From NCBI GenBank assembly GCA_963838735.1, contig CAWISG010000003.1:124001-188000 (forward strand): a DNA stretch of 64,000 bases, written 5' to 3'. The notes beneath the pieces are model-generated. The model ran no database searches. It worked only from the letters and a program-made list of their open reading frames with translations, and was not told the origin of the DNA. The position numbers and the translations under genes were made by a program. Below are positions 17,535-26,654 of this stretch, piece by piece. This DNA is from Parerythrobacter_A sp963838735. GTDB taxonomy: Bacteria; Pseudomonadota; Alphaproteobacteria; Sphingomonadales; Sphingomonadaceae. The stretch's first letter is position 1. Each line of letters opens with the position of its first letter.

Positions 17535-18602
17535 ATGACGGCGTTTTGGGAAGAGCCCGATTTCGACGATCACGAGCAAGTGCAGCTGGTGCGTGATCGT
17601 GCATCAGGTCTGACCGCGATCATCGCGTTGCATTCCACCCATCTCGGCCCCGGTGCAGGCGGCACCCGGTTCTGGCACTATGCCGCACCCAAGGATGCCA
17701 TCCGCGATGCCCTGCGTCTAAGCCGCGGCATGAGCTACAAGAACGCCATGGCCGGCCTGCCGATGGGCGGGGGCAAGGCGGTGATCCTTGCCGGAGCGGA
17801 CAAGGCCAAGACGCCCGCAATGCTGTCCGCATTCGGCGATGCCGTGAACCGGCTGCAAGGGCGCTATGTCACGGCCGAAGACGTGGGTATTTCCGAAGCG
17901 GATATGGTCGCGGTGGCGAAACGGACGAATTACGTTTCGGGCCTGCCAACCGAAGGCGACAAGGCCGCAGGTGGCGACCCCGGCCCCTTTACCGCGATGG
18001 GCATCTATCACGGGATCCGCGCGGGGGTACGGCACCGGCTTGGTAAGGACAGCCTCGATGGCGTCCATATCGCCATACAGGGTACCGGCAGCGTCGGCGG
18101 CGGACTGGCACGGCTGCTCGCGCAGGACGGCGCGCGGCTGACGCTTGCCGACGCCGATCCGGCACGCGCAGCAAAGCTGGCCGAGCAGCTCAACGCGAAA
18201 ACCGTCGCTGCCGATGCAATCATGGGCGTGGCGTGCGATGTGTTCAGTCCCAACGCACTGGGGGCCATTCTAGACGATGCGGGCATCGCACGGCTAGACA
18301 CGGCCATCGTGGCAGGCGGCGCCAACAACCAGCTGGCGCGCGAAGGCAATGGCGACCTGCTGTTTTCGCGCGGTATCCTTTACGCGCCCGATTACGTCAT
18401 CAACGCCGGCGGCATTATCAGCGTGGCGATGGAATATCTGTGCCGGCGCGAGGCGGCGCCGTGCGATATTAACGAGGTGCGCAAACGTATCGGCCTGATA
18501 CCTGGGCGGCTGGTAGATATCTGGCAGCAGAGCGAAGATGCAGGCATCTCGCCCGATCGCGTTGCCGATACGATGGCGCAAAAACTGATCGGACGCTTAT
18601 AA
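17535..18602 (+). CDS. Leucine dehydrogenase (Glu/Leu/Phe/Val dehydrogenase family)
   Basis: NAD-dependent oxidative deamination of a branched-chain or related amino acid. 355 aa, the length of leucine dehydrogenases rather than glutamate dehydrogenases (over 410). The glycine-rich catalytic segment MAGLPMGGGKAVI with its lysine, the second lysine in MSYKNAMAG, AEDVGISEADM, and the NAD-binding IQGTGSVGGGLARLL are visible. The gene begins 66 nt after tRNA-His and runs toward the ccm operon. Substrate (Leu versus Val or Phe) cannot be decided from motifs alone. Confidence 0.88.
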   Translation: MTAFWEEPDFDDHEQVQLVRDRASGLTAIIALHSTHLGPGAGGTRFWHYAAPKDAIRDALRLSRGMSYKNAMAGLPMGGGKAVILAGADKAKTPAMLSAFGDAVNRLQGRYVTAEDVGISEADMVAVAKRTNYVSGLPTEGDKAAGGDPGPFTAMGIYHGIRAGVRHRLGKDSLDGVHIAIQGTGSVGGGLARLLAQDGARLTLADADPARAAKLAEQLNAKTVAADAIMGVACDVFSPNALGAILDDAGIARLDTAIVAGGANNQLAREGNGDLLFSRGILYAPDYVINAGGIISVAMEYLCRREAAPCDINEVRKRIGLIPGRLVDIWQQSEDAGISPDRVADTMAQKLIGRL

Positions 18603-18608
18603 TTTGCA

Positions 18609-18639
18609 ACGTCATACCCTAGCTTGTGCAGGGTAACGT
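18609..18639 (+). terminator. Hairpin after leucine dehydrogenase gene
   Basis: ACGT-CA-TACCCT pairs with AGGGTA-ACGT around a 9-nt loop, 7 nt past the stop. No T-run follows, so it is a weak or Rho-dependent terminator candidate. Confidence 0.35.
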
Positions 18640-18698
18640 CGCGGAGCATAAAATATCGCGGCATCGGTCCCAGCAACGGATAGTTTGAACGCGCCTTC

Positions 18699-19436
18699 AT
18701 GCACGGTTTCGCCAATCCCCGACGGTTCCTGACACTGGCCCGCTGGCTGACGCCGCTGCTGTTGGTGTCGGGCACTGTCATCGCCGCTGCCGCGCTGGCG
18801 TGGGGGCTGTTCGTGGCACCTGCCGACCGGTTGATGGGAGACACCGTGCGCATCGTGTTTCTGCACGTACCCGCCGCATGGCTGGGGATGGGTGGATGGA
18901 TGGCGATTGCGGTGTCGAGCGCAGTATTTCTTGTCTGGCGCCATCCGCTGGCGGCGCTGGCGGCGCGCGGTGCGGCGGTGCCGGGCGCTGTCTTTACAGC
19001 GATATGCCTTGCGACAGGTTCGATCTGGGGCCGCCCGACCTGGGGGTCGTGGTGGGAGTGGGACGGGCGCATGACGTCCATGCTGATACTGCTGTTCCTC
19101 TACGCAGGCTACATCGCGCTGTCTCAGGCGGTTGCGCGGGAGGGTGGCTCCAGCCGCATTCCAGCGATTTTCGGTCTGGTCGGTGCGGTCAATATCCCGA
19201 TCATCAACCGCTCGGTCGTATGGTGGAATTCGGTTCACCAGCCCGCCAGCATCACGCTGGGCAAAAGCAGCATGGACGCAGCGTTTCTCTACCCACTTAT
19301 GATCGCGATGCTGGGCTTTTCGCTGTTGTTCGGCGGAATCGTGCTGGCGCGGATGCGTGCGCTGCTGGCTGAAGTGCAAACGGAGGCACGGATACGGCGC
19401 AAGGCGATGGCGGCAGGGGGCGGAAATGCTTCGTGA
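18699..19436 (+). CDS. ccmC: Haem exporter/handling protein CcmC
   Basis: Inner-membrane six-helix protein that loads haem onto CcmE in System I cytochrome c maturation. 245 aa. The tryptophan-rich haem-handling segment TWGSWWEWDGRMTS and the later VVWWNSVHQPASI are the family hallmarks, including the conserved His pair. First gene of ccmCDEFGHI here; ccmA and ccmB are not in this window. Its stop overlaps the ccmD start by 11 nt. Confidence 0.95.
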   Translation: MHGFANPRRFLTLARWLTPLLLVSGTVIAAAALAWGLFVAPADRLMGDTVRIVFLHVPAAWLGMGGWMAIAVSSAVFLVWRHPLAALAARGAAVPGAVFTAICLATGSIWGRPTWGSWWEWDGRMTSMLILLFLYAGYIALSQAVAREGGSSRIPAIFGLVGAVNIPIINRSVVWWNSVHQPASITLGKSSMDAAFLYPLMIAMLGFSLLFGGIVLARMRALLAEVQTEARIRRKAMAAGGGNAS

Positions 19437-19587
19437 GGGGCTGGCCCAGTGGGATTTCGTGATTGCTGCATATGGCGTCGGCCTGCTGGCGATTGGCGCG
19501 CTGGTTTTGTGGTCCCTGCGCGAGATGTGGCGCGCCGAGGCGCGGCGCGATGCGGCGCGGCGTAACTCAAACGACAACAGCGCATGA
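19426..19587 (+). CDS. ccmD: Haem exporter protein CcmD
   Basis: 53-aa single-helix protein that helps release haem-loaded CcmE from CcmABC. MLREGLAQWDFVIAAYGVG then a hydrophobic helix and a charged Arg/Glu tail. The ATG at 19426 lies inside the end of ccmC in another frame, following GGCGGAA. The stop overlaps ccmE (ATGA). Confidence 0.88.
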   Translation: MLREGLAQWDFVIAAYGVGLLAIGALVLWSLREMWRAEARRDAARRNSNDNSA

Positions 19588-20069
19588 TGCAGGCCAAGCA
19601 TCAACGTCTGGTCTTGATCCTGCTGGCGATGGCAGTGCTGGTTGCGGCGTCCTTGCTGGCGGCCTATGCGCTGCGCAATCAGGCAAGCTATTTTTACGTC
19701 CCGTCACAAATGGTTGCCGATCCGCCAGCGACCGATCAGATGGTGCGTTTGGGCGGCATGGTGCAAGCCGGAACGCTGCGCACCCTGGCCGACGGCATTT
19801 CCGTCTCGTTCGTTGTCGGTGATGGCGAGGCCGTGGTGCCGGTTCGGTTTGCCGGCATTCTGCCCGATCTGTTTGTTGAGGGGTCCGGCGTGGTTGCGGA
19901 AGGCCGTATTGCACAGGACGGCACGTTCATGGCCGATACGCTGCTTGCGAAGCATGACGAAAATTACGTCCCGCGCGAGCTGGAAGAGATGACCGAGGCG
20001 CAGGCCCGCCAGACTGTGGCCCAAACCGGGAACGCGCCCGAAAGCGCGCCGGAGAACATGGCGCGATGA
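19584..20069 (+). CDS. ccmE: Cytochrome c-type biogenesis haem chaperone CcmE
   Basis: Periplasmic OB-fold haem chaperone anchored by an N-terminal helix (LVLILLAMAVLVAASLLAAYAL). The covalent haem-binding His is in LAKHDENYVP. 161 aa. It overlaps ccmD and ccmF by 4 nt on each side. Confidence 0.97.
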   Translation: MMQAKHQRLVLILLAMAVLVAASLLAAYALRNQASYFYVPSQMVADPPATDQMVRLGGMVQAGTLRTLADGISVSFVVGDGEAVVPVRFAGILPDLFVEGSGVVAEGRIAQDGTFMADTLLAKHDENYVPRELEEMTEAQARQTVAQTGNAPESAPENMAR

Positions 20070-22075
20070 TCGCCGAGCTGGGCCATGCGGCGCTATGGCT
20101 GGCGGCGACGCTATGCCTGCTTCAACTCGTTGCGGGCGCGCTCTCGGCATGGCGCGCGGACCAGACCGTACTGGCCGGTATCGTCCGACCCGCCGCCGTC
20201 ATGCAGGGCGCGCTGGCAGGACTGTCGTTCCTGGCACTCCTGTTGCTATTTGCCGCGACCGACTTGTCCGTGAAGCTGGTGGCGGCCCATTCGCATTCGC
20301 TGAAACCGTTCATTTTCAAGCTGTCCGGCACGTGGGGCAATCACGAAGGCTCGATGTTGCTTTGGATTGCGGTGATGGCGCTGGCGGGTGCGCTGATCGC
20401 TGTGGTCGAGCGACGCTTGCCCGAGCGCACCTTGCTGGCAACGCTGGCGGCGCAGGGGTTCGTGGGACTGGGCTTCTATGCCTTTATCCTGCTCAGTTCC
20501 AACCCGTTCGAACGGCTGCCGGAACCGGCGCTCGAAGGTGCGGGACTGAACCCGTTATTGCAGGATATTGGCCTCGCCTTCCATCCGCCCACGCTTTATT
20601 TGGGCTATGTTGGCCTTTCGGTCGCCTTCAGTTTTGCCGTCGGTGCGCTGTCCACGCGCGGTGTCACGCCGGTGTTCGCGCGCGCGATGCGGCCCTGGGT
20701 ACTGGGGGCTTGGGTATTCCTGACGCTGGGTATCGTGGCGGGGTCCTACTGGGCGTATTACGAGCTGGGGTGGGGCGGGTACTGGTTCTGGGATCCGGTA
20801 GAAAATGCCTCGCTGATGCCGTGGCTCGCAGCGACCGCGCTGCTGCATTCGGTCAGCGTGCTGGCCGCGCGCGATGCGCTGCGGACATGGACGATCATGC
20901 TCAGCGTCGTGGCGTTTTCGATGTCCATGTTGGGCACATTCCTGGTTCGGTCAGGCGTGCTTACCAGCGTTCATGCCTTTGCGGTCGATCCGGAACGGGG
21001 TAGCTTTATCCTGTTCCTGCTGGCGATCTATATCGGCGGGGCATTGCTGCTGTTCGCCCTGCGCGCCGGCAGCATCGCGGAAGGCAAGCGGTTCCGTGTC
21101 GCCAGCCGCGAGGGCGCGCTGGTGGTCAACAATGTGCTGCTGAGTGCGACGCTCGGTATCGTGCTGCTGGGTACGCTGTATCCGCTGCTGACCGAGGCGT
21201 TCGGCGTACGCGTGTCGGTCGGCCCGCCTTATTTTAACCCGGTTGCAGCCGTGTTCGTGCTGCCGATGCTGCTCGTGATGGCGGTGGGGCCGTTGCTGCG
21301 ATGGCGGCATGACCGTCCATCGCGTTTGCGCCTGCCCGCTGGCGTAATCTTCGGCATCATGCTGGCCGTTTTCGGTGGGCTGGTCGTGCTGGGTTCTTAC
21401 GGCCTGCTTGCCGAATTGGGTTTGGCGATGGCGGTGGGGCTTGCAGTTGCCAGTGTGTTGCCTCTGCGCAATCGCAGCCTGCGTCGCATGCCGCTGGCGA
21501 CATGGGGCATGGTGGTGGCGCATCTGGGGATCGCCGTGGCGCTATTCGGGATGGCGAGCGAGAGCGCGTTCAGCGAAGAGAAGATGGCCGCTGTGGCTCC
21601 GGGCGGACGTGCGGATATCGGGCCGTGGCAAGTCGAGCTGGCGGCGGTCGAACCGGTCGCCGGACCGAACTGGACGGCGATCGAGGGGCAGTTGGTGGCG
21701 CGCTATGACGGTGGCGATCCGGTGCTGCTGAACCCGCAGGCCCGCACCTTCTGGGCGCCGGTGCAGGAGACGACCGAAAGCGTGCTGGCGACGCGATGGA
21801 ACGGGCAGCTCTACGCCGTCATCGGCAAACGCGCCGGGCCGGACGCAGAGGGGCGTGAACGCTGGCAGTTGCGGTTGTGGTGGAAGCCGTTTGTCACCAT
21901 GATCTGGTACGGCGGTCTGCTGGTCGCACTGGGCGGGGTGCTTGCGTTGGTCGGGCGGGTCGGCGATGACCTGCGCCGCCGCCGCCGCGCCCGCCGGTAT
22001 GAGGACGAGGTTGCCGATGCAAAGGTATGGGCGGCCTTTGAACATCCAGGCGAACACGCAGGGGAGGGCGCATGA
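20066..22075 (+). CDS. ccmF: Cytochrome c haem lyase subunit CcmF
   Basis: Large polytopic membrane protein (669 aa) forming the haem lyase with CcmH. The haem-interacting motif appears as GWGGYWFWDPVENASLMPWL; most homologues have WW where this has YW. Other landmarks are FKLSGTWGNHEGSMLLW and the GLNPLLQDIGLAFHPPTLYLGY stretch. About 14 hydrophobic segments with a periplasmic C-terminal domain. Confidence 0.97.
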   Translation: MIAELGHAALWLAATLCLLQLVAGALSAWRADQTVLAGIVRPAAVMQGALAGLSFLALLLLFAATDLSVKLVAAHSHSLKPFIFKLSGTWGNHEGSMLLWIAVMALAGALIAVVERRLPERTLLATLAAQGFVGLGFYAFILLSSNPFERLPEPALEGAGLNPLLQDIGLAFHPPTLYLGYVGLSVAFSFAVGALSTRGVTPVFARAMRPWVLGAWVFLTLGIVAGSYWAYYELGWGGYWFWDPVENASLMPWLAATALLHSVSVLAARDALRTWTIMLSVVAFSMSMLGTFLVRSGVLTSVHAFAVDPERGSFILFLLAIYIGGALLLFALRAGSIAEGKRFRVASREGALVVNNVLLSATLGIVLLGTLYPLLTEAFGVRVSVGPPYFNPVAAVFVLPMLLVMAVGPLLRWRHDRPSRLRLPAGVIFGIMLAVFGGLVVLGSYGLLAELGLAMAVGLAVASVLPLRNRSLRRMPLATWGMVVAHLGIAVALFGMASESAFSEEKMAAVAPGGRADIGPWQVELAAVEPVAGPNWTAIEGQLVARYDGGDPVLLNPQARTFWAPVQETTESVLATRWNGQLYAVIGKRAGPDAEGRERWQLRLWWKPFVTMIWYGGLLVALGGVLALVGRVGDDLRRRRRARRYEDEVADAKVWAAFEHPGEHAGEGA

Positions 22076-22602
22076 ACCGGCTGCTGGTCTGGATACCGCT
22101 CGCGCTATTTGCGCTGTTCTGCGGGGTGGCGGCGTATCAACTGTCGCAGCCCGCCGATGACAGGGTTGCCAGCGCCATGATCGGCAAGCCGCTGCCCGAT
22201 TTTGAACTCCCGCCGGCAACCGAGGCACTGCCCGGTATAGCACGCGCGGACTTTACCGATGGCACTCCGCGTCTGTTGAATATCTGGGCCAGCTGGTGCG
22301 TACCTTGCGTGGCCGAAGCACCACAGCTGGAGCAGCTCGAAGCACGCGGCGCCGAAATCGTCGGCGTGGCGCTGCGCGACGAACCCGAAGACGTAGCGCG
22401 GTTTCTCGAACGCTACGGCAACCCCTACACGCACATCGGGGCTGATAACCTGTCCGCACTCCAAGTGGCAATCGGTTCCTCCGGAGTGCCTGAGACGTTC
22501 GTCATCGATGGTAGCGGCGTTATCACGTACCAGCACATCGGCGATATCCGCGAGCGCGACGTGCCGGTGCTGCTAGCCGAACTGGCGAAGGCGGGGACGT
22601 GA
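22072..22602 (+). CDS. dsbE: Thiol:disulfide interchange protein DsbE (CcmG)
   Basis: Membrane-anchored periplasmic thioredoxin that reduces apocytochrome c for haem attachment. 176 aa; N-terminal signal anchor, active site in IWASWCVPCVAEAP (CxxC), and the conserved cis-proline region GSSGVPETFVIDG. Overlaps ccmF and ccmH by 4 nt. Confidence 0.96.
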   Translation: MNRLLVWIPLALFALFCGVAAYQLSQPADDRVASAMIGKPLPDFELPPATEALPGIARADFTDGTPRLLNIWASWCVPCVAEAPQLEQLEARGAEIVGVALRDEPEDVARFLERYGNPYTHIGADNLSALQVAIGSSGVPETFVIDGSGVITYQHIGDIRERDVPVLLAELAKAGT

Positions 22603-23018
22603 TGCGTGCGTTCTTCATGATCCTGCTGCTGGCGACAGGCGCACCGCTAAATGCCCAGCAAAGCGCCTCACCCGCCCCTTACGCCTATGTCCAATTACCC
22701 GATCCGGAGCAGGAAGCGGCGGCGCAGGCTCTTATGCACACGCTGCGCTGCCTGACGTGCCAGAGCCAGTCAATCGCCGATAGCGACGCCGATATGGCGG
22801 GCGACATGCGCCATCAGGTTCGCAGCCGCATCGCTGCGGGTGAAACACCTGCCGCCGTGCGCAGCTGGCTGGTCGAACGGTATGGCGATTATGTAAGCTT
22901 CACGCCTGTCGCCAGCACAACCACCTGGCCATTATTTGTCGTGCCGGTCGCGATCCTGTTGGTCGTCGGCGGTCTGATTTGGCGACGGTTTTCGCGGAGC
23001 GGGCAGGCACAGCGATGA
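22599..23018 (+). CDS. ccmH: Cytochrome c-type biogenesis protein CcmH (CcmL type)
   Basis: Signal sequence (AFFMILLLATGAPLNAQ), then the LRCLTCQSQSIADSDADMA motif whose two cysteines reduce apocytochrome thiols, and a C-terminal membrane helix. 139 aa; a short CcmH without a fused TPR domain, which is supplied by the next gene. Confidence 0.95.
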   Translation: MMRAFFMILLLATGAPLNAQQSASPAPYAYVQLPDPEQEAAAQALMHTLRCLTCQSQSIADSDADMAGDMRHQVRSRIAAGETPAAVRSWLVERYGDYVSFTPVASTTTWPLFVVPVAILLVVGGLIWRRFSRSGQAQR

Positions 23019-23656
23019 TCTGGCTGGCAGTCCTGCTGCTGGCTATCGGGGCGATGGCGCTCGCCGTATTTCTCCTTCGTTTGCCCGCGGCGGGTCGCAC
23101 ACTGTTCGCGGCGACGCTCGTGTTCGGCCTGGCCGGATATGCATGGTTCGGTTCGCCCGGACAGGTCGGTGCGCCCAAAACCGTCGAAGTCGCTCAACCC
23201 GAAGCGGCATTCGGCGCAATCAAGGCCCGCCGCGCCTTTTTCGACCCGTCGCAGCCGCCCGGCAGGTTCGTGATGATGGCGGACGGTTACGCGCGCAAGG
23301 GACAGCATGCAGACGCTGCCGCGCTGTTGCGCGGAGCGGTGGCGGACAATCCGGGCGATGCCGAAGCATGGGTCGCGCTGGGCAATGCGCTGATCGAGCA
23401 TGCGGATGGCAACCCAACGCCTGCCGCATTGCTCGCCTATGCGCAGGCCGAACGCCTTGCGCCGCAAAATCCTGCCAGTGCCTATTTCTTCGGCGTAGCC
23501 CTGTTGCGGGGCGGACGGGCGGAGGAAACCCGCGCAATCTGGGCCGAATTGGTCGAAGCCGCACCGGCCGACGCGCCCTATCGTGCCGAGCTGGCAAGGC
23601 AGCTTGTGCTGCTGGACGCGCTTATCCAGCGGCAGACAGCGGCACCGCGTCCCTGA
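23015..23656 (+). CDS. ccmI: CcmI-like TPR protein of cytochrome c maturation
   Basis: 213 aa: one or two N-terminal membrane helices, then TPR-like repeats (GRFVMMADGYARKGQHADAAALLRG, DAEAWVALGNALIEH, LAYAQAERLAPQNPASAYFFGVALLRGGR). The TPR domain is expected to present apocytochrome to the CcmFH lyase. It starts on the ATG overlapping the ccmH stop. It is shorter than classical CcmI (about 400 aa). Confidence 0.8.
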   Translation: MIWLAVLLLAIGAMALAVFLLRLPAAGRTLFAATLVFGLAGYAWFGSPGQVGAPKTVEVAQPEAAFGAIKARRAFFDPSQPPGRFVMMADGYARKGQHADAAALLRGAVADNPGDAEAWVALGNALIEHADGNPTPAALLAYAQAERLAPQNPASAYFFGVALLRGGRAEETRAIWAELVEAAPADAPYRAELARQLVLLDALIQRQTAAPRP

Positions 23657-23877
23657 ACCGCGTGTGTTGCAGTGCGGTAGCCATGCTGCTACCCGCCGCC
23701 CTCTTTGAAAGCGGGAGCCTTGCGGCGGAAGTTGCAACCAGGCGAACCGCGAAGGGCGCAACCATAAAAGGCTGGCGAAGCAATGCGCGACGCTTCCTCC
23801 GATCAGACATCCGCCGACAACGGCGAGACCGTGCGACAGCCGTAGTTCCGGAACCGACCGGGACTGGCGGCACCGTC

Positions 23878-25752
23878 GTGCATCGTGCTTCCAGGGCCGC
23901 GCTCGCCGTCGGGGCCATTGGTGTCGTGTTCGGCGATATCGGCACCAGCCCGCTTTACGCATTCCGCGAAACCTTTGTCGGTCCGAATCCGCTGCCGATA
24001 GACCGGATGCACGTGATGGGCGTGGTCAGCCTGATTTTCTGGTCGATGACGCTGGTGGTGGCGATCCAATACGTCACCATCCTGATGCGTGCCGACAACA
24101 AGGGGCAGGGCGGCAGCCTTGCGCTCGTCGCGCTGATTTCCAGCCATATCGGCAAGTCGCGCTATGCCTGGGTGGCGGTCCTGCTCGGCGTGTTTGCAAC
24201 CTCGCTGTTCTACGGCGACAGCATGATAACGCCCGCGATTTCCGTGCTTTCCGCGGTAGAAGGGCTAACCGTCGTCGATGACCGGCTGGACCCGTTCGTC
24301 ATTCCCATTGCGCTGACTCTGCTCATATTCCTGTTCCTGTTGCAGAAGCGCGGCACTGCAAAGGTCGGCGCGCTGTTTGCGCCGGTGATGATCGTCTATT
24401 TCATCGTCATCGCCGGGCTGGGCACCGCGCAGATCGCGCAGCATCCGGAAATTTTGTGGGCGCTGAACCCCTATTACGCGGTGCAGTTCTTCGTGATCGA
24501 CAAATGGTTCGCCTTCCTTGCATTGGGGTCGGTGGTGCTGGCGGTGACGGGGTCGGAGGCGCTGTATTCGGATATGGGCCATTTCGGGCGCGGGCCGATG
24601 AAGCTGAGCTGGTTCGGCTTCGTCATGCCCTGCCTGCTGCTCAACTATTTCGGACAGGGCGCGATGATTTCCAGCCTGCCGCCCGCATTGGCTGCCGAAG
24701 CGATACAGAACCCGTTCTTCTTCCTGGCAGGCGAGGAATGGCGCCTGCCGCTGGTGATCCTCGCCACCTTCGCCACTTTCATCGCCAGCCAGGCGGTCAT
24801 CTCGGGCGCGTTTTCTATCACGCACCAGGCGGTCCAGATGGGCTTCATCCCGCGCCTGTCCACCATGCACACCAGCGAAACCGAAGGTGGGCAAATCTAT
24901 ATCCCGGTTGTCAACTGGGCGCTGATGGTGGCGGTCATCCTGCTCGTCCTGACCTTCCAGAACTCCAGCAACCTCGCCTCTGCTTACGGCATTGCGGTGA
25001 CCGGCGCAGTGACGATCGATACGCTGCTGATGGCGGCGCTGCTGATCGGCGTGTGGAAATGGAAGTGGTGGTATGCTGCGCCTGTCGTGGCGTTGTTCCT
25101 GATTGTGGACGGCGCGTATTTTGCTTCGAACCTCCTCAAGGTGCCATCGGGCGGCTGGTTCCCGCTGGTGGTGGCGGCGGTGGTGTTTACCCTGTTGACC
25201 ACCTGGGCGCGCGGCCGCAAGCTGATGCGCGAGCGGATGACCGAGGTGGCACTGCCGATCCAGGTGTTTGCCAAATCGGCGAAGAACAGCGCCGTTCGCG
25301 TGCCGGGCACCGCCATTTTCATGGCCAGCACGACGGGCGGCGTGCCGTCCGCGCTGCTCCATAATATCAAGCACAACAAAGTGCTGCACGAACGGGTGGT
25401 GATCCTGACCATCCAGATCGCCGACGTGCCCTATATCGACCCCGACGCGCGGTGCGAATATTACGACCTTGGCGACGGGTTCTATCGCGCGGTGCTGCAT
25501 TACGGCTTCATGGAAAATACCGATGTGCCGCTGGGTCTGCAAAGCATGCAGCAGTGCGGCGGCGCGTTCGACATGATGCAGACCAGCTTCTTTCTCAGCC
25601 GCCAGACCCTGTTGCCCAGCGAGAAACCCGGAATGCCATTGTGGCGCGAGAAGATATTCGCCTGGATGCTGCGCAATTCGGCGACCGCGATGGAATTTTT
25701 CCAGTTGCCGACCAACCGCGTGGTGGAGCTGGGCAGCCAGGTCCGTATCTGA
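23878..25752 (+). CDS. kup: KUP-family potassium uptake transporter
   Basis: Proton-coupled K+ importer with 12 membrane helices and a cytosolic C-terminal domain. Signature AVGAIGVVFGDIGTSPLYAFRE near the N-terminus, then FYGDSMITPAISVLSAVEG and the EALYSDMGHFG motif. The in-frame GTG at 23878 gives 624 aa, matching the family length. The frame stays open further upstream (ATG at 23683), but that stretch is Arg-rich and looks like a wrong frame. A plausible natural N-terminus starts at ATG 23783 in another frame and hits TAG at 23843; one missing base would join it to Kup (see findings). Downstream is a hairpin. Confidence 0.93.
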   Translation: MHRASRAALAVGAIGVVFGDIGTSPLYAFRETFVGPNPLPIDRMHVMGVVSLIFWSMTLVVAIQYVTILMRADNKGQGGSLALVALISSHIGKSRYAWVAVLLGVFATSLFYGDSMITPAISVLSAVEGLTVVDDRLDPFVIPIALTLLIFLFLLQKRGTAKVGALFAPVMIVYFIVIAGLGTAQIAQHPEILWALNPYYAVQFFVIDKWFAFLALGSVVLAVTGSEALYSDMGHFGRGPMKLSWFGFVMPCLLLNYFGQGAMISSLPPALAAEAIQNPFFFLAGEEWRLPLVILATFATFIASQAVISGAFSITHQAVQMGFIPRLSTMHTSETEGGQIYIPVVNWALMVAVILLVLTFQNSSNLASAYGIAVTGAVTIDTLLMAALLIGVWKWKWWYAAPVVALFLIVDGAYFASNLLKVPSGGWFPLVVAAVVFTLLTTWARGRKLMRERMTEVALPIQVFAKSAKNSAVRVPGTAIFMASTTGGVPSALLHNIKHNKVLHERVVILTIQIADVPYIDPDARCEYYDLGDGFYRAVLHYGFMENTDVPLGLQSMQQCGGAFDMMQTSFFLSRQTLLPSEKPGMPLWREKIFAWMLRNSATAMEFFQLPTNRVVELGSQVRI

Positions 25753-25778
25753 GGCGGCCTGCGCAGCACTTTCCGTTC

Positions 25779-25814
25779 GCAAAGGTGACAAAGGTGGCAC
25801 CGTGTCACTTTTGC
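25779..25814 (+). terminator. Hairpin after kup
   Basis: GCAAAGGTGACA pairs with TGTCACTTTTGC (12 bp, one G-U) around a 12-nt loop, 27 nt past the stop. No long T-run follows. Probable transcription end or mRNA-stabilising structure; the 200 bp beyond it, up to the convergent yciB gene, hold nothing recognisable. Confidence 0.45.
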
Positions 25815-26015
25815 ATGTGCACAATTCTATTCGTCAAATCATAGACTTGCATCCTTTTATACTGGCCGGACGGACAGGGGGAACGGGCCGTAAAACGCGC
25901 CGCACTATTACGGTCCGCACGCGCTACGCGTGATCAAGAGGTTATTTGCGACGGCCAGTGGCAGCATGGCACGAACCTGTACCTGTAGGACAGCGCGACG
26001 TTTGTGCGGGCTAGC

Positions 26016-26654
26016 CTACGCCGTGGGCGGTTCGTCCTTCACCGCATCGTCCGCCAGCGCGAGGCCGTGCTTCAACAGCATCGGTATCTGGCTGAAAGTG
26101 AACAGGAACGTCAGCGGCATGAACACCCACAGCTTGGCCCATAGCCAGCTTTCGAAGCTCAGGCTGGCGCGCAGCACTTCGTTCAGTGCCGCCAGCGCGA
26201 GAAAGAAGAAGCCCCAGTTGCGCGACAGCAGCAACCAACCCCTGTCGCTCAGCCCCTCGAATGCCGCTTCAAGCAGCACGCGCAGCAGGGCGCGGCCTTT
26301 CCAGAAATAGGCCCCGAGCAGGACGATGCCGAACATGCTGTAAATCAGGGTCGGCTTTATTTGCACGAACAATGGATCGCCGAAGAAGATCGTCAGACCG
26401 CCGAAACCGACGATAAGCGCGGTCGAAAACCACAGCATCGGGGACACCTTCCCCAGCCGGAGCCTGGAAAAAATGAGGGCGATGACCGCTGCGACCATAA
26501 AGGCCAGCGTGCCCTTGATAACCGCCGCGATCTCGGCAATCGGTTCGCTTTGTGCCGGAGAGAAGTATTTGTAAACGCCCAGAAAAATAATAAGCGGCCC
26601 GTAATCGACTGCCACATTGATCCAGCCGGACGCCGGTTTTTTCGTTTCAGCCAT
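26016..26654 (-). CDS. yciB: Inner membrane-spanning protein YciB (septation protein A, IspZ)
   Basis: Five-to-six-helix inner-membrane protein of the YciB/IspZ family, linked to cell envelope synthesis and septation. 212 aa. VDYGPLIIFLGVYKYF, SPMLWFSTALIVGFGGLTI, FIQIKPT-like FVQIKPTLIYSMFG and LNEVLRASLSFESWLWAKLW are conserved landmarks. It overlaps the ftsY stop by one base (TGATG) and is the last gene of the dapF-mtaB-ftsY-yciB chain. Confidence 0.92.
   Translation of the reverse strand: MAETKKPASGWINVAVDYGPLIIFLGVYKYFSPAQSEPIAEIAAVIKGTLAFMVAAVIALIFSRLRLGKVSPMLWFSTALIVGFGGLTIFFGDPLFVQIKPTLIYSMFGIVLLGAYFWKGRALLRVLLEAAFEGLSDRGWLLLSRNWGFFFLALAALNEVLRASLSFESWLWAKLWVFMPLTFLFTFSQIPMLLKHGLALADDAVKDEPPTA

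Noticed and set aside
23143..23877. Long upstream extension of Kup to 869 aa
   Set aside because: Reads an alternative frame of ccmI and Arg-rich noise; exceeds family length by about 240 residues.
24265..25824. Minus-strand open frame of 519 codons opposite kup
   Set aside because: Antisense to a certain transporter; extremely His/Gln/Arg-rich with no domain.
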